Origin: Planctomycetales bacterium
GTDB taxonomy: Bacteria > Planctomycetota > JAKEIC01
Assembly: GCA_022614695.1 (NCBI GenBank)
Contig: JAKEIC010000317.1
Span: forward strand, 1-44,250
Direction of reading: 5' to 3'
Length of the DNA: 44,250 bases
In this document: one piece after another, positions 38,060 through 44,250 of the stretch
Layout of the letters: the number at the start of each line of letters is the position of its first letter
How positions within the stretch are numbered: the stretch's first letter is position 1
The notes under the pieces: model-generated
What the model was told of the DNA's origin: nothing
Database searches by the model: none
What the model saw: only the letters and a program-made list of their open reading frames with translations
Made by a program: the position numbers and the translations under genes

Positions 38060-39292
38060 TCAGAGGCCGCGCAACGCCACGGCCTTCGCCACGCGCCCGA
38101 GGGCCACGACGAACGCGGCTGTCCTCCACGCGAGCTTCTTCTCGCGGACGATCCCGGCCACGGTGTCGAAGGCGCGCGCGAGGACGCCGCGGGTCTCGTC
38201 GAGGACCTTCTCCCGCCCCCAGCGGTGCTGCTGCAGGTTCTGGACCCACTCGAAGTAGCTCGCGGTGACGCCGCCGGCGTTCGCGAGGATGTCCGGGATC
38301 ACGGTGACGCCCCTCTTCCGGAGGATCGCGTCGGCATCGGGGGTCGTCGGAGCGTTCGCCCCCTCGACGATCCACTTCGCACGGACCGCCGCCGCGTTCT
38401 CCTTCGTGAGGACGTGGCCGAGCGCCGCGGGGATGAGCACGTCGCAGTCGGCCGCGAGGGTCTCGGGACTGGTCGTCGGCTGTCCGCCCGGGAACCCGCC
38501 CACGCCCCCCTTGTTCTTGCGCGCGTAGTCGAGGAGCGCCGGGACGTCGAGCCCCTCGGCCCGCTTCGCCCCGCCCGTGTGGTCGGCGACCGCGACGACC
38601 TTCGCGCCCTTCTCCGCGAGGATGCGGGCCGTGTGGGAGCCGACGTTCCCGAAGCCCTGCAGCGCCACGCGGACCCCGGCGACCGGCCGGTTCTCGAGGG
38701 CGAGCGCCCTCTCCGTCGCGACGACCACTCCGAACCCGGTCGCCTCGTCACGCCCCTCGGACCCGAAGAGGTCCACCGGCTTTCCGGTGACGACCGCCGG
38801 CGAGAAGCCGTGCAGGCGGCTGTACTCGTCCATGAACCAGGCCATCACCTGCGCGTTCGTGTTCACGTCGGGGGCCGGGATGTCCACCTGGGGCCCGATG
38901 AACTCGTGGATCTTCCCGACGAAGGCCCGCGTGAGGCGCTCGAGCTCGCGCTCGGAAAGCTTCCCCGGGTCGCAGGCGATCCCCCCCTTCGAGCCTCCGT
39001 ACGGGATGTTGGCGACGGCCGTCTTCCACGTCATGAGCGCCGCGAGGGACTGCACCTCGTCGGCGTCCACCTCGGGGTGGTAGCGGAGCCCTCCCTTGTA
39101 GGGGCCGCGGGCCTTGTTGTGCTGGATCCTGTAGCCCGAGAAGACGGCGACCTCGCCGTTCTCCCGCTCGATCGCGACCTGGACCTTCAGCTCCCGCTCG
39201 GGAGTGGTGAGCAGCTTGCGGATCCGCGGCGGGAGGGCGAGGACGTCGGCGGCTTCCGTGACGTAGCGGAGGGTGTCCTCCGAAGCGCTCAT
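38060..39292 (-). CDS. gdhA: Glutamate dehydrogenase
   Basis: Oxidative deamination of glutamate / reductive amination of 2-oxoglutarate. 410 residues of the Glu/Leu/Phe/Val dehydrogenase family: GYRIQHNKARGPYKGGLRYHP, the catalytic lysine in IPYGGSKGGI near 101, PAPDVNTNAQVMAWFMDEY, Rossmann motif GFGNVGSHTA near 205, and ANAGGVTASYFEW. Length and the DVNTN motif fit hexameric GdhA rather than leucine dehydrogenase; cofactor choice is not evident. A -10 element TACACT lies 9 nt before the ATG with no Shine-Dalgarno. Coupled with the cNMP-domain gene downstream. Confidence 0.92.
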   Translation of the reverse strand: MSASEDTLRYVTEAADVLALPPRIRKLLTTPERELKVQVAIERENGEVAVFSGYRIQHNKARGPYKGGLRYHPEVDADEVQSLAALMTWKTAVANIPYGGSKGGIACDPGKLSERELERLTRAFVGKIHEFIGPQVDIPAPDVNTNAQVMAWFMDEYSRLHGFSPAVVTGKPVDLFGSEGRDEATGFGVVVATERALALENRPVAGVRVALQGFGNVGSHTARILAEKGAKVVAVADHTGGAKRAEGLDVPALLDYARKNKGGVGGFPGGQPTTSPETLAADCDVLIPAALGHVLTKENAAAVRAKWIVEGANAPTTPDADAILRKRGVTVIPDILANAGGVTASYFEWVQNLQQHRWGREKVLDETRGVLARAFDTVAGIVREKKLAWRTAAFVVALGRVAKAVALRGL

Positions 39293-39301
39293 GGGGCGGC
39301 G

Positions 39302-39307
39302 AGTGTA
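39302..39307 (-). promoter_or_regulatory. -10 element of gdhA
   Basis: TACACT on the minus strand (39307-39302), 9 nt before ATG 39292, with no ribosome-binding site and no clear -35. Another leaderless-type start, diverging from the tRNA. Confidence 0.35.
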
Positions 39308-39328
39308 TCGCAGGACCCGGGGGCTGGA

Positions 39329-39334
39329 TAGTAT
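39329..39334 (+). promoter_or_regulatory. -10 element of the tRNA gene
   Basis: TAGTAT lies 21 nt before the first base of the mature tRNA-Arg. No good -35 at normal spacing. Confidence 0.3.
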
Positions 39335-39355
39335 CCTCGCGCGTGAGGTTTCGGG

Positions 39356-39430
39356 GCGCCCGTAGCTCAGAGGAAGAGCGGCGGCCTTCTAAGCCGTTGG
39401 TCGGGGGTTCGACTCCCTCCGGGCGCGCCA
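39356..39430 (+). tRNA. tRNA-Arg (anticodon TCT)
   Basis: Full cloverleaf can be folded by eye. Acceptor GCGCCCG (39356-39362) pairs with CGGGCGC (39420-39426), followed by discriminator G and encoded CCA (39428-39430). D stem GCTC/GAGC. Anticodon stem GCGGC/GCCGT with loop CTTCTAA, giving anticodon TCT at 39388-39390. T stem GGGGG/CCCTC with loop TTCGACT. It reads AGA arginine codons, rare in this GC-rich genome. thiL begins 46 bp downstream. Confidence 0.95.
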
Positions 39431-39476
39431 TTCGACTCGCGCGGCGGGCGCCCCGGGCGCCCGCCGCCGATCGCTC

Positions 39477-40523
39477 ATGGCAAGCCGGCCCCACGACGAG
39501 CGCGTCTCCGACATCGGCGAGTTCTCGCTGATCGCCCGGATCCGCGAGTGGCTCGGGACGGCCGGTCCGCCGGTCGTCCTCGGCCCGGGCGACGACTGCG
39601 CGATCCTGGCCCCCACGCCCGGGGCGGAGCTGCTGCTCACGACCGACGAGCAGGCGGAGGCGGTCCACTTCCATCGCGACTGGCTCGCGCCGGAGGACCT
39701 CGGGTTCCGCGCGCTCTCCTCGGCCGCGAGCGACGTGGCGGCGATGGGAGGCCGGCCCCTCGGAGCCGTGGTGGCGCTCGGGCTCCCCCCCGACGCGCGG
39801 GTCGCGGAGGTCCGTTCGTTCTGCGCGGGGTTGCGCGCGGCGGCCGCCGATCTCGGGTGCCCCGTGGCCGGCGGGAACCTCTCCGGCGCGCTCGGCGGCT
39901 GGCGGGTCGTGACCACCGTCGCGGGCGAAGCCGCCGCCGGGGCAGCGTGGCGACGGTCGGGGGCGCGGCCGGGGGACGCGCTGTGGCTCACGGGCTTCCC
40001 GGGCCGGGCGCACGCCGGTTGGCGGGCCGTCGCCGAGGGGCTCCGGCCGTCGGCGGCCGGGGTCGCCGAGGCACTCGCCGCGTTCCGCCGGCCGGTCGCG
40101 CGCTTCGCGGCCGTCCGCGCCCTCTCCGGAGCGCCGATCCACGCGGCCCTGGACCTCTCCGACGCGCTCTCCCGGTGCGCGCTCCTCCTCGCGGAAGCCT
40201 CGGGCGCCGCGGTGGCGCTCGACACGCACGGGCTCCTCTCCGACCCCGCCGCGGCGGCGGTGGCCCGCGCCCTGGGCGAGGACCCCCTCGAGTACGCCCT
40301 GCACGGCGGCGAGTCCTACGAGCTGCTCCTCGCGGCGCCGCCCGGCGCCCTCGACCACGCGGCCGGAGCGCTCGCCTCCTCGGGCCTGCCCCTCCGGGCC
40401 GTCGGGGAGGTCCGGCGCGAAGGCCCCTCGGTCCTCCGTACCCCCACCGGGACCCAGCCCCTCGAGCCTCGGGACTTCGCCCACTTCACGGGGGGAATGG
40501 ATTCCGAGGGCGTCGGTGAGTAG
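39477..40523 (+). CDS. thiL: Thiamine-monophosphate kinase
   Basis: Phosphorylates thiamine monophosphate to thiamine diphosphate. 348 residues, ATG 39477. ThiL/PurM-like motifs: VVLGPGDDCAIL near 33-44, LLLTTDEQAEAVHF near 54-67, ALSSAASDVAAMGGRPLGAVVALGLP near 80-105, CPVAGGNLSGA, ALDLSDALSRCALLLAEASGAAV near 223-245 and LHGGESYELLLA. The N-terminal SDIGEFSLIARI matches ThiL GEFELIARI. No Shine-Dalgarno is seen; it probably shares the tRNA transcript. No other thiamine gene is nearby. Confidence 0.92.
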   Translation: MASRPHDERVSDIGEFSLIARIREWLGTAGPPVVLGPGDDCAILAPTPGAELLLTTDEQAEAVHFHRDWLAPEDLGFRALSSAASDVAAMGGRPLGAVVALGLPPDARVAEVRSFCAGLRAAAADLGCPVAGGNLSGALGGWRVVTTVAGEAAAGAAWRRSGARPGDALWLTGFPGRAHAGWRAVAEGLRPSAAGVAEALAAFRRPVARFAAVRALSGAPIHAALDLSDALSRCALLLAEASGAAVALDTHGLLSDPAAAAVARALGEDPLEYALHGGESYELLLAAPPGALDHAAGALASSGLPLRAVGEVRREGPSVLRTPTGTQPLEPRDFAHFTGGMDSEGVGE

Positions 40524-40532
40524 TTTTCCGTC

Positions 40533-40560
40533 TTGATCGGCGTCCCGTCGGGGCTACCAT
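40533..40560 (+). promoter_or_regulatory. Promoter upstream of the fold-back element
   Basis: TTGATC (40533-40538), 16-nt spacer, TACCAT (40555-40560). The predicted start near 40567 is only about five bases before the fold-back element, so the whole palindrome would be transcribed. Confidence 0.5.
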
Positions 40561-40571
40561 GCGACGCCCAT

Positions 40572-40740
40572 AGGGCTCGTGTCGAAATGACTGACGGTCG
40601 TCGCGCGGGCGGCGGCGGCGCATCCGCTTCGTTGCGCCTCCGTCGGCGTACCTCTCCACTGGTACGCCTCGTCGGCGACGCCTCGCGGCTGCACCACCGG
40701 CGCTCCGCGAGACTCCATCATTCATCTCGACAGGAGCCCT
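40572..40740. mobile_element. 169-bp fold-back / MITE-like element
   Basis: Terminal inverted repeats of 23 bp (40572-40594 and 40718-40740; 20 of 23 positions match) enclose a concentric central hairpin GGCGTACC (40645-40652), 8-nt loop, GGTACGCC (40661-40668). Both share one centre near 40656. The inner arms are partly complementary. No target-site duplication and no coding capacity were found. Alternatives: a structured RNA or leader element of the following small gene. Confidence 0.65.
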
Positions 40741-40768
40741 TGCCGGAAATGGGGCGGATCCGAACATC

Positions 40769-40963
40769 GTGAGGCGCCCGACGCCTCCCCCCAGGGGGAA
40801 GCCGAAGATCCGGACGCTGCTCTCCGAAGTGAACGGACTCTTCACGCAGCTGTACAATCTGGAAGAGTTGAACGACCCGGACCTTCCGGCGCGCCGCGCG
40901 GCGATCCTCACGCGGTATCGGGCCAAGATGGAGGAGCTGATCCGGGAGGTGGAGCGCCTATAG
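40769..40963 (+). CDS. Small helical protein, 64 residues
   Basis: 64 residues from GTG 40769. A basic Pro-rich N-terminus (RRPTPPPRGKPKIR) precedes two predicted helices (about 17-33 and 40-64, ending KMEELIREVERL). Strong G/C third-position bias supports a real gene. No family recognised. It lies 28 bp after the fold-back element, which would sit in its leader. Its stop and the stop of the convergent EIIA-like gene form one palindromic hexamer, CTATAG (40958-40963). Confidence 0.6.
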   Translation: MRRPTPPPRGKPKIRTLLSEVNGLFTQLYNLEELNDPDLPARRAAILTRYRAKMEELIREVERL

Positions 40964-41452
40964 CGCTCCCAGGAGCCTCACCACCTCACCCGGCTCGCGG
41001 ACCGCGCGCAGCGACAGGATCAGGTGGTCGGAGCCGAGCAGCTCCCCGAGCCGCTTGTAGAGCCTGAGGTAGGCCTGGTCCTCGTAGGGGGGAGAGACCA
41101 GGGCCAGCACCAGGTGGACCGGGGCGCCGTCCGGTGCCTCGAGGTCGAGCCCGGGGCGGGAGACGACCGCGGCCGCAGTCACGGCGCGCGCCTGCATGGT
41201 GCGGACGTGCGGGAAGGCGACGCCGCGGCCGAGCACCGTCGAGGCCTTCCTCTCGCGGTTCAGGAGGTCCGTGAGGAGCTTGGTCGCGTTCCCGATCTTG
41301 CCGGTGGACTCGAGGAGGGTCACCAACACATCGAGGAGCCACTCCTTCCGGATCCGGTGCGCCCGCGGGCTGCCGGGCTCGACACCCTCGGGGAGCGGGG
41401 GCTCCTCGGGGTCGAGCAGGATGTTCTCCTCGCGCAGAAGGCGGCCGAGCAC
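40958..41452 (-). CDS. PTS EIIA-like (fructose/PtsN type) domain protein
   Basis: 164 residues from GTG 41452. Translation can be extended in frame to GTG 41527, but the extra 25 codons lack the local codon bias, so the shorter start is preferred. The EIIA type-2 signature is present: KEWLLDVLVTLLESTGKIGNATKLLTDLLNRE, then STVLGRGVAFPHVRT with the phosphorylatable His, then VHLVLALVSPP and a C-terminal LRLYKRLGELL segment. No EI, HPr or permease gene is in the window. A PtsN-like regulatory role is inference. Confidence 0.8.
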   Translation of the reverse strand: MLGRLLREENILLDPEEPPLPEGVEPGSPRAHRIRKEWLLDVLVTLLESTGKIGNATKLLTDLLNRERKASTVLGRGVAFPHVRTMQARAVTAAAVVSRPGLDLEAPDGAPVHLVLALVSPPYEDQAYLRLYKRLGELLGSDHLILSLRAVREPGEVVRLLGAL

Positions 41453-41512
41453 GCGGCGGGAGGATGCCAGAGCGCCCCCGGACCCGCAACCCGGCGCGCG
41501 CGCTCGCCCTCC

Positions 41513-41540
41513 TTGCGCCCCCCGCACACCCCGCTAGCAT
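41513..41540 (+). promoter_or_regulatory. Promoter of apt
   Basis: TTGCGC (41513-41518), 16-nt spacer, TAGCAT (41535-41540), then 12 nt to ATG 41553 with no ribosome-binding site. Leaderless-type. Confidence 0.45.
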
Positions 41541-41552
41541 GGCGGGTCGCGC

Positions 41553-42083
41553 ATGGGCGATCTCGCCCGACTCGTCCGGGCCGTGCCGGACTTCCCGAAG
41601 AAGGGGATCCTCTTCCGGGACATCACGCCGCTCCTCGCGGACGCGCAGGGCTGGAAGGAGGCCGTCGAGGCGCTTGCGGCCCCGTTCCGGAAGGCGAAGC
41701 CGCGGATCGTCGCCGGAATCGAGTCCCGCGGGTTCATGTTCGGCGCCGCCGTCGCGAACGCCCTCGGCGCGGGATTCGTCCCGATCCGCAAGGGCGGGAA
41801 GCTCCCTCGCGAGACCTACCGCGAGTCCTACGCCCTCGAGTACGGGACGGATGCCGTCGAGGTCCACCGCGACGCGATCCCCGCGGGGACGCCGACCCTC
41901 GTCGTGGACGACGTGCTGGCGACCGGGGGCACCCTCGGCGCGGCCTGCCGGCTCGTGGGGCAGTCGGGGGGCAAGCTCCTCGGGGCGGCGGTCCTGATCG
42001 AGCTGACGGGGCTCGGGGGGCGCGAGAAAGCGCGCGTGGAGCCATTGCACGCGGTGCTCCAGATGCCGGCGGGGGGGCCGTGA
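41553..42083 (+). CDS. apt: Adenine phosphoribosyltransferase
   Basis: Salvages adenine to AMP with PRPP. 176 residues: LVRAVPDFPKKGILFRDITPLL near 6-27 (a strong Apt signature), VAGIESRGFMFGAAVA near 52-67, VPIRKGGKLPRETYRESYALEYG near 74-96 and the PRPP loop LVVDDVLATGGTLGAA near 116-131. Complete and unremarkable. Its stop overlaps the GTG of the next gene (GTGA, 42080-42083), so the exported protein is translationally coupled to it. Confidence 0.95.
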   Translation: MGDLARLVRAVPDFPKKGILFRDITPLLADAQGWKEAVEALAAPFRKAKPRIVAGIESRGFMFGAAVANALGAGFVPIRKGGKLPRETYRESYALEYGTDAVEVHRDAIPAGTPTLVVDDVLATGGTLGAACRLVGQSGGKLLGAAVLIELTGLGGREKARVEPLHAVLQMPAGGP

Positions 42084-43066
42084 AGAGACGTTTCCGGTTC
42101 GTGGTTTCCGGTTTCGCGTTGGCAGTGGCGGCCGGGCTCGCGGGGCCGGCCGCGGCGCAGGAGCTGGCGGGGATCGAGCCTGCGGGGCGTTGGACGGCGG
42201 GAGAGCCCGCGCGGCTCCGGCTCTCGGGACCGCTCGCGGGCGCCGGCGCGCGTCTCATCGTCACGGTCGTCGCCGCGGACCGGAGCGAGAGGCCGGCCCG
42301 GGTCCTCGGCGAGTCGCGCTCGCCCGACGGGAGCGCGCTCGCGACGGTCCTCCTCCCGGCCGTGCTCGCGGGTCGCGGGACGGTCCGCGCGAGCCGCGGC
42401 GGCGCCTCCGCCGTCTCCCCGGTGAGGCTCGATCCCCCGGCCCCTCCGGGCGCCGTCGGAGGCGAAGCGGTCCCGCTCGGGGACGGCAGGGTCTCCGTGA
42501 CCGTCGTGGTCTTCTCGCCGGATCGGCCGAGCGCGGCACCGCCGGTCGAGGTCTTCTACGTGCCGTCGGGGGAGACCCCGCTCGCGGGCGGCGACCTCTG
42601 GACCGTGATACCGGCCGGACCGGACGGCACATGGACCGGGACTCTGCCCGCCCGTCCCGGGGCGTCGGGCGTGATCGTGCGCCTTCCGGGGACGGGCGTG
42701 ACGGGCACCGTTCCGCTCCCGGCCACGCCGGTCGCGACGCCGTCTCCCACGGGGCCGGACACGGCGGGGACCTCGTCGAAACCCGACGCGTCGGGGGTCT
42801 CGGGGGACGTGACGGGCGGCCCGCTCTGGCTTCCCGGCGCGACCGACGTGGACCGCGACACGACCCTCGCAGGCGGGATCGGGCTCCGCGGTGCGCTGCG
42901 CCACGGCCTGCTCGCCCGTGGGGACCTGCTCGAGGCGGGGTTCCGGCTGGGCTATGCGAGCCTGCTCGTCGAGCGAAACGAGACGGTGACCGAGGAGTTC
43001 ACGATCGTCGCAGGGGGTGATCCGAACGTGCGAATGAGACAACGCTCTCGATCGGCACGAGCCTAG
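42080..43066 (+). CDS. Exported protein, apparently truncated by integration
   Basis: 328 residues from GTG 42080. Signal peptide at about 1-27 (cleavage after AAAQ). Beta-rich region follows (about 30-230, Ig-like or carboxypeptidase-regulatory-like strands), then a Thr/Pro/Ser linker and a segment (about 255-300: DRDTTLAGGIGLRGALRHGLLARGDLLEAGFRLGYASL) resembling the first strands of an outer-membrane beta-barrel. The last ~20 residues (after about nt 43000) lie opposite the recombinase 3' end, where base composition shifts to lower GC. The true C-terminus is probably lost at the insertion site. No function assigned. Confidence 0.65.
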   Translation: MKRRFRFVVSGFALAVAAGLAGPAAAQELAGIEPAGRWTAGEPARLRLSGPLAGAGARLIVTVVAADRSERPARVLGESRSPDGSALATVLLPAVLAGRGTVRASRGGASAVSPVRLDPPAPPGAVGGEAVPLGDGRVSVTVVVFSPDRPSAAPPVEVFYVPSGETPLAGGDLWTVIPAGPDGTWTGTLPARPGASGVIVRLPGTGVTGTVPLPATPVATPSPTGPDTAGTSSKPDASGVSGDVTGGPLWLPGATDVDRDTTLAGGIGLRGALRHGLLARGDLLEAGFRLGYASLLVERNETVTEEFTIVAGGDPNVRMRQRSRSARA

Positions 43067-44250
43067 CCTCGAACGTCCCCTTTCCAGCGTCCACCGTCAC
43101 CCCTGCAACAAGCCGTCGCAGCGCGGCCTTCCGAGGGGCGACGTCTCCGGTCTCGAGGATCTCTCGCAGGCTCTTGCCCTCAGCCAGCACGCGCCTGACG
43201 ACCCCCTCTACATCGACCATCCCGGCCTGCGGGGGCGCCGAGACGGAAGCCTCGGCCTGGCTCTTCAAGCGCTTCAGTTCGGGCACCAAGTCGTCCCAGA
43301 GTTCGGGCTCGTCTGCCAGCCTGCGGCGGAGCAGTGCGATCTTCGCCTCGAGTTCCTCACGCGTGGAGGTGGTGCTGGCGACCGCTGCAGAGTGTCCCTG
43401 GAGTCTCCCGATGAGCCTCGGCTCAAGTTCCTCCGCGGTGACTTCGCCCAAAGCCTCCTCCATGTAGGTTCCGACGGTTTCCAAGATCACCGCGTCCAAG
43501 TCCATCCCGCTCACGGAGGACGAATCGCAGAATGCCCTGCCGTGGGTCCGATACCCGCTACACCCGTAGGAGTAGTGCTCTTTCGTCGAGCTGTTCTGTT
43601 GACCGAAGAACTTCCGCCCGCACTGAGCACACACAAGAAGTCCCGAGAGGAGGTACGACGAGATCGTCGTTCGACCACGGGCGGACCGCTCCCGGTTGGC
43701 CTGCCGCGCGCGCTGAACAGACTCCCAGATCTGGACGGAGACCAGACCCTCGTGAGCGCCCTCCTTGACGAACGCATGGGCCATCCCGCGCCTCCGCTGC
43801 TTCCCCCGCTCCTCTTCAGGGCGCTCCACGCAGACAGGCCGGCCACCTCCATCCCCACGCTCCATGTAGAAGAACTTCCCCTGCGTGTAGAGACCGTACA
43901 CGAGATCCCCGCGGTAGGTACGACTCGCGAGCATCCGACCAACAGTCGTGGAGTTCCACCCCATGCTGGTCGGAGACGGCCGACCCTCCTGGTTGAGAAT
44001 GGAGGCGATCTTCCAGATCCCGAGACCGCGGGAGGCCAGCTCGAAGGCACGCCGGACCGTTGCGACGCGCGAGGCCTCGCCAGGGACGAGCTTCCGGAAG
44101 TACTGGCGCTTCTGAGCCCGGGCCTCCAAGTGCGAGATGCTGGCCCAGAAGGCGGGGTCTGCTCCCAAGCTCTCGCCACGGCGCCCGCTGTACCGAACCC
44201 TCCGAACAAGTCGCTCCCCAGCGAAGTCCCCGAAGTCGTACCCGAACGGC
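42999..44250 (-). CDS. Large serine recombinase, 5' end beyond the window
   Basis: 417 C-terminal residues are in the window; the frame stays open past 44168 to the edge, where PFGYDFGDF is seen, so the catalytic resolvase domain lies outside. Visible: a recombinase domain (about ERLVRRVRY ... VATVRRAFELASRGLGIWKIASILNQEGRPSPTSMGWNSTTVGRMLASRTYRGD), a zinc-ribbon with CAQCGRKF and YGCSGYRTHGRAFC, a coiled coil (REELEAKIALLRRRLADE) and a C-terminal domain. Codon third positions are clearly less GC-biased than in neighbours, a sign of transfer. Such integrases sit at the edge of prophages or integrative elements. Confidence 0.9.
   Translation of the reverse strand, partial: PFGYDFGDFAGERLVRRVRYSGRRGESLGADPAFWASISHLEARAQKRQYFRKLVPGEASRVATVRRAFELASRGLGIWKIASILNQEGRPSPTSMGWNSTTVGRMLASRTYRGDLVYGLYTQGKFFYMERGDGGGRPVCVERPEEERGKQRRRGMAHAFVKEGAHEGLVSVQIWESVQRARQANRERSARGRTTISSYLLSGLLVCAQCGRKFFGQQNSSTKEHYSYGCSGYRTHGRAFCDSSSVSGMDLDAVILETVGTYMEEALGEVTAEELEPRLIGRLQGHSAAVASTTSTREELEAKIALLRRRLADEPELWDDLVPELKRLKSQAEASVSAPPQAGMVDVEGVVRRVLAEGKSLREILETGDVAPRKAALRRLVAGVTVDAGKGTFEARLVPIESVVSFARSDHPLRRS
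43000..43066. other. Candidate attachment/junction site of the integrated element
   Basis: The recombinase stop and the end of the exported-protein frame overlap here, and GC content drops from here rightwards. Serine integrases usually lie beside their own att site, so the crossover core is expected within or just left of this interval. The exact core dinucleotide cannot be read from one junction alone. Confidence 0.4.

Noticed and set aside
41453-41527. 25-residue N-terminal extension of the EIIA-like protein
   Set aside because: Low codon bias, Arg/Gly-rich residues, and it would overlap the apt promoter; the EIIA domain does not need it.
37376-42083. Sigma-54 promoter (-24/-12) for the activator's targets
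   Set aside because: No TGGCAC-N5-TTGC match with correct GG/GC spacing was found by eye; the sites seen are sigma-70-like.

Overview
This 44 kb window is a GC-rich (roughly 70%) bacterial chromosome segment made almost entirely of ordinary core genes plus very large surface proteins. Its right edge looks like the start of an integrated mobile element. No 16S or other phylogenetic marker search was possible. The HEAT-like protein with a KWRQWW-type C-terminus, the GH20-like exported hydrolase with an inserted carbohydrate-binding fold, the style of the HNH endonuclease and the giant Kelch/IPT lipoproteins suggest Planctomycetota or a similar GC-rich phylum such as Acidobacteriota; this assignment is tentative.

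Layout. 1-6700: the end of a DUF2344-type protein, then rplU, rpmA and obg, with a 4.5 kb Kelch lipoprotein gene wedged between rpmA and obg. 6700-9650: a PilU-like retraction ATPase, a GspC-like type II secretion protein and a type III pantothenate kinase with an altered active-site motif. 9650-11425 (minus): an SLC13-type transporter. 11474-14309: a compact pyrR-pyrB-pyrC operon with a clear promoter. 14306-18130 (minus): an RluA-family pseudouridine synthase, an HNH endonuclease, and a thiolase / gamma-carbonic anhydrase / small coiled-coil operon. 18200-24645: an exported hydrolase, a pair of anchored proteins, a small peptide/terminator unit and an S9 peptidase. 24810-31702: two tandem Kelch/IPT proteins, each with 14 Kelch repeats. 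31710-33992: enolase, an FtsB-like protein and a FliM-like protein lacking the C-terminal FliN domain. 34005-39292 (minus): a glutamate dehydrogenase / cNMP-domain pair and a sigma-54 activator / Ser-Thr kinase pair, separated by a heptamer inverted-repeat cluster. 39356-42083: tRNA-Arg(TCT), thiL, a 169-bp fold-back element in front of a 64-residue protein, a PTS EIIA-like protein and apt. 42080-44250: an exported protein that runs into a large serine recombinase.

The most interesting signals are regulatory or structural rather than one new gene cluster. (i) Seven or so genes have a -10 hexamer 6-12 nt before the ATG and no ribosome-binding site, implying frequent leaderless transcription. 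(ii) One such start opens a 13-codon mini-ORF whose stop overlaps the next gene's start. (iii) A 169-bp element has terminal inverted repeats and a central hairpin that share one centre of symmetry, with a promoter just upstream. (iv) A heptamer repeat hairpin lies between two regulatory genes. (v) Related GTAATC...GATTAC hairpins swallow two stop codons on either side of the inserted Kelch gene. (vi) A small beta-module is repeated four times inside that Kelch protein.
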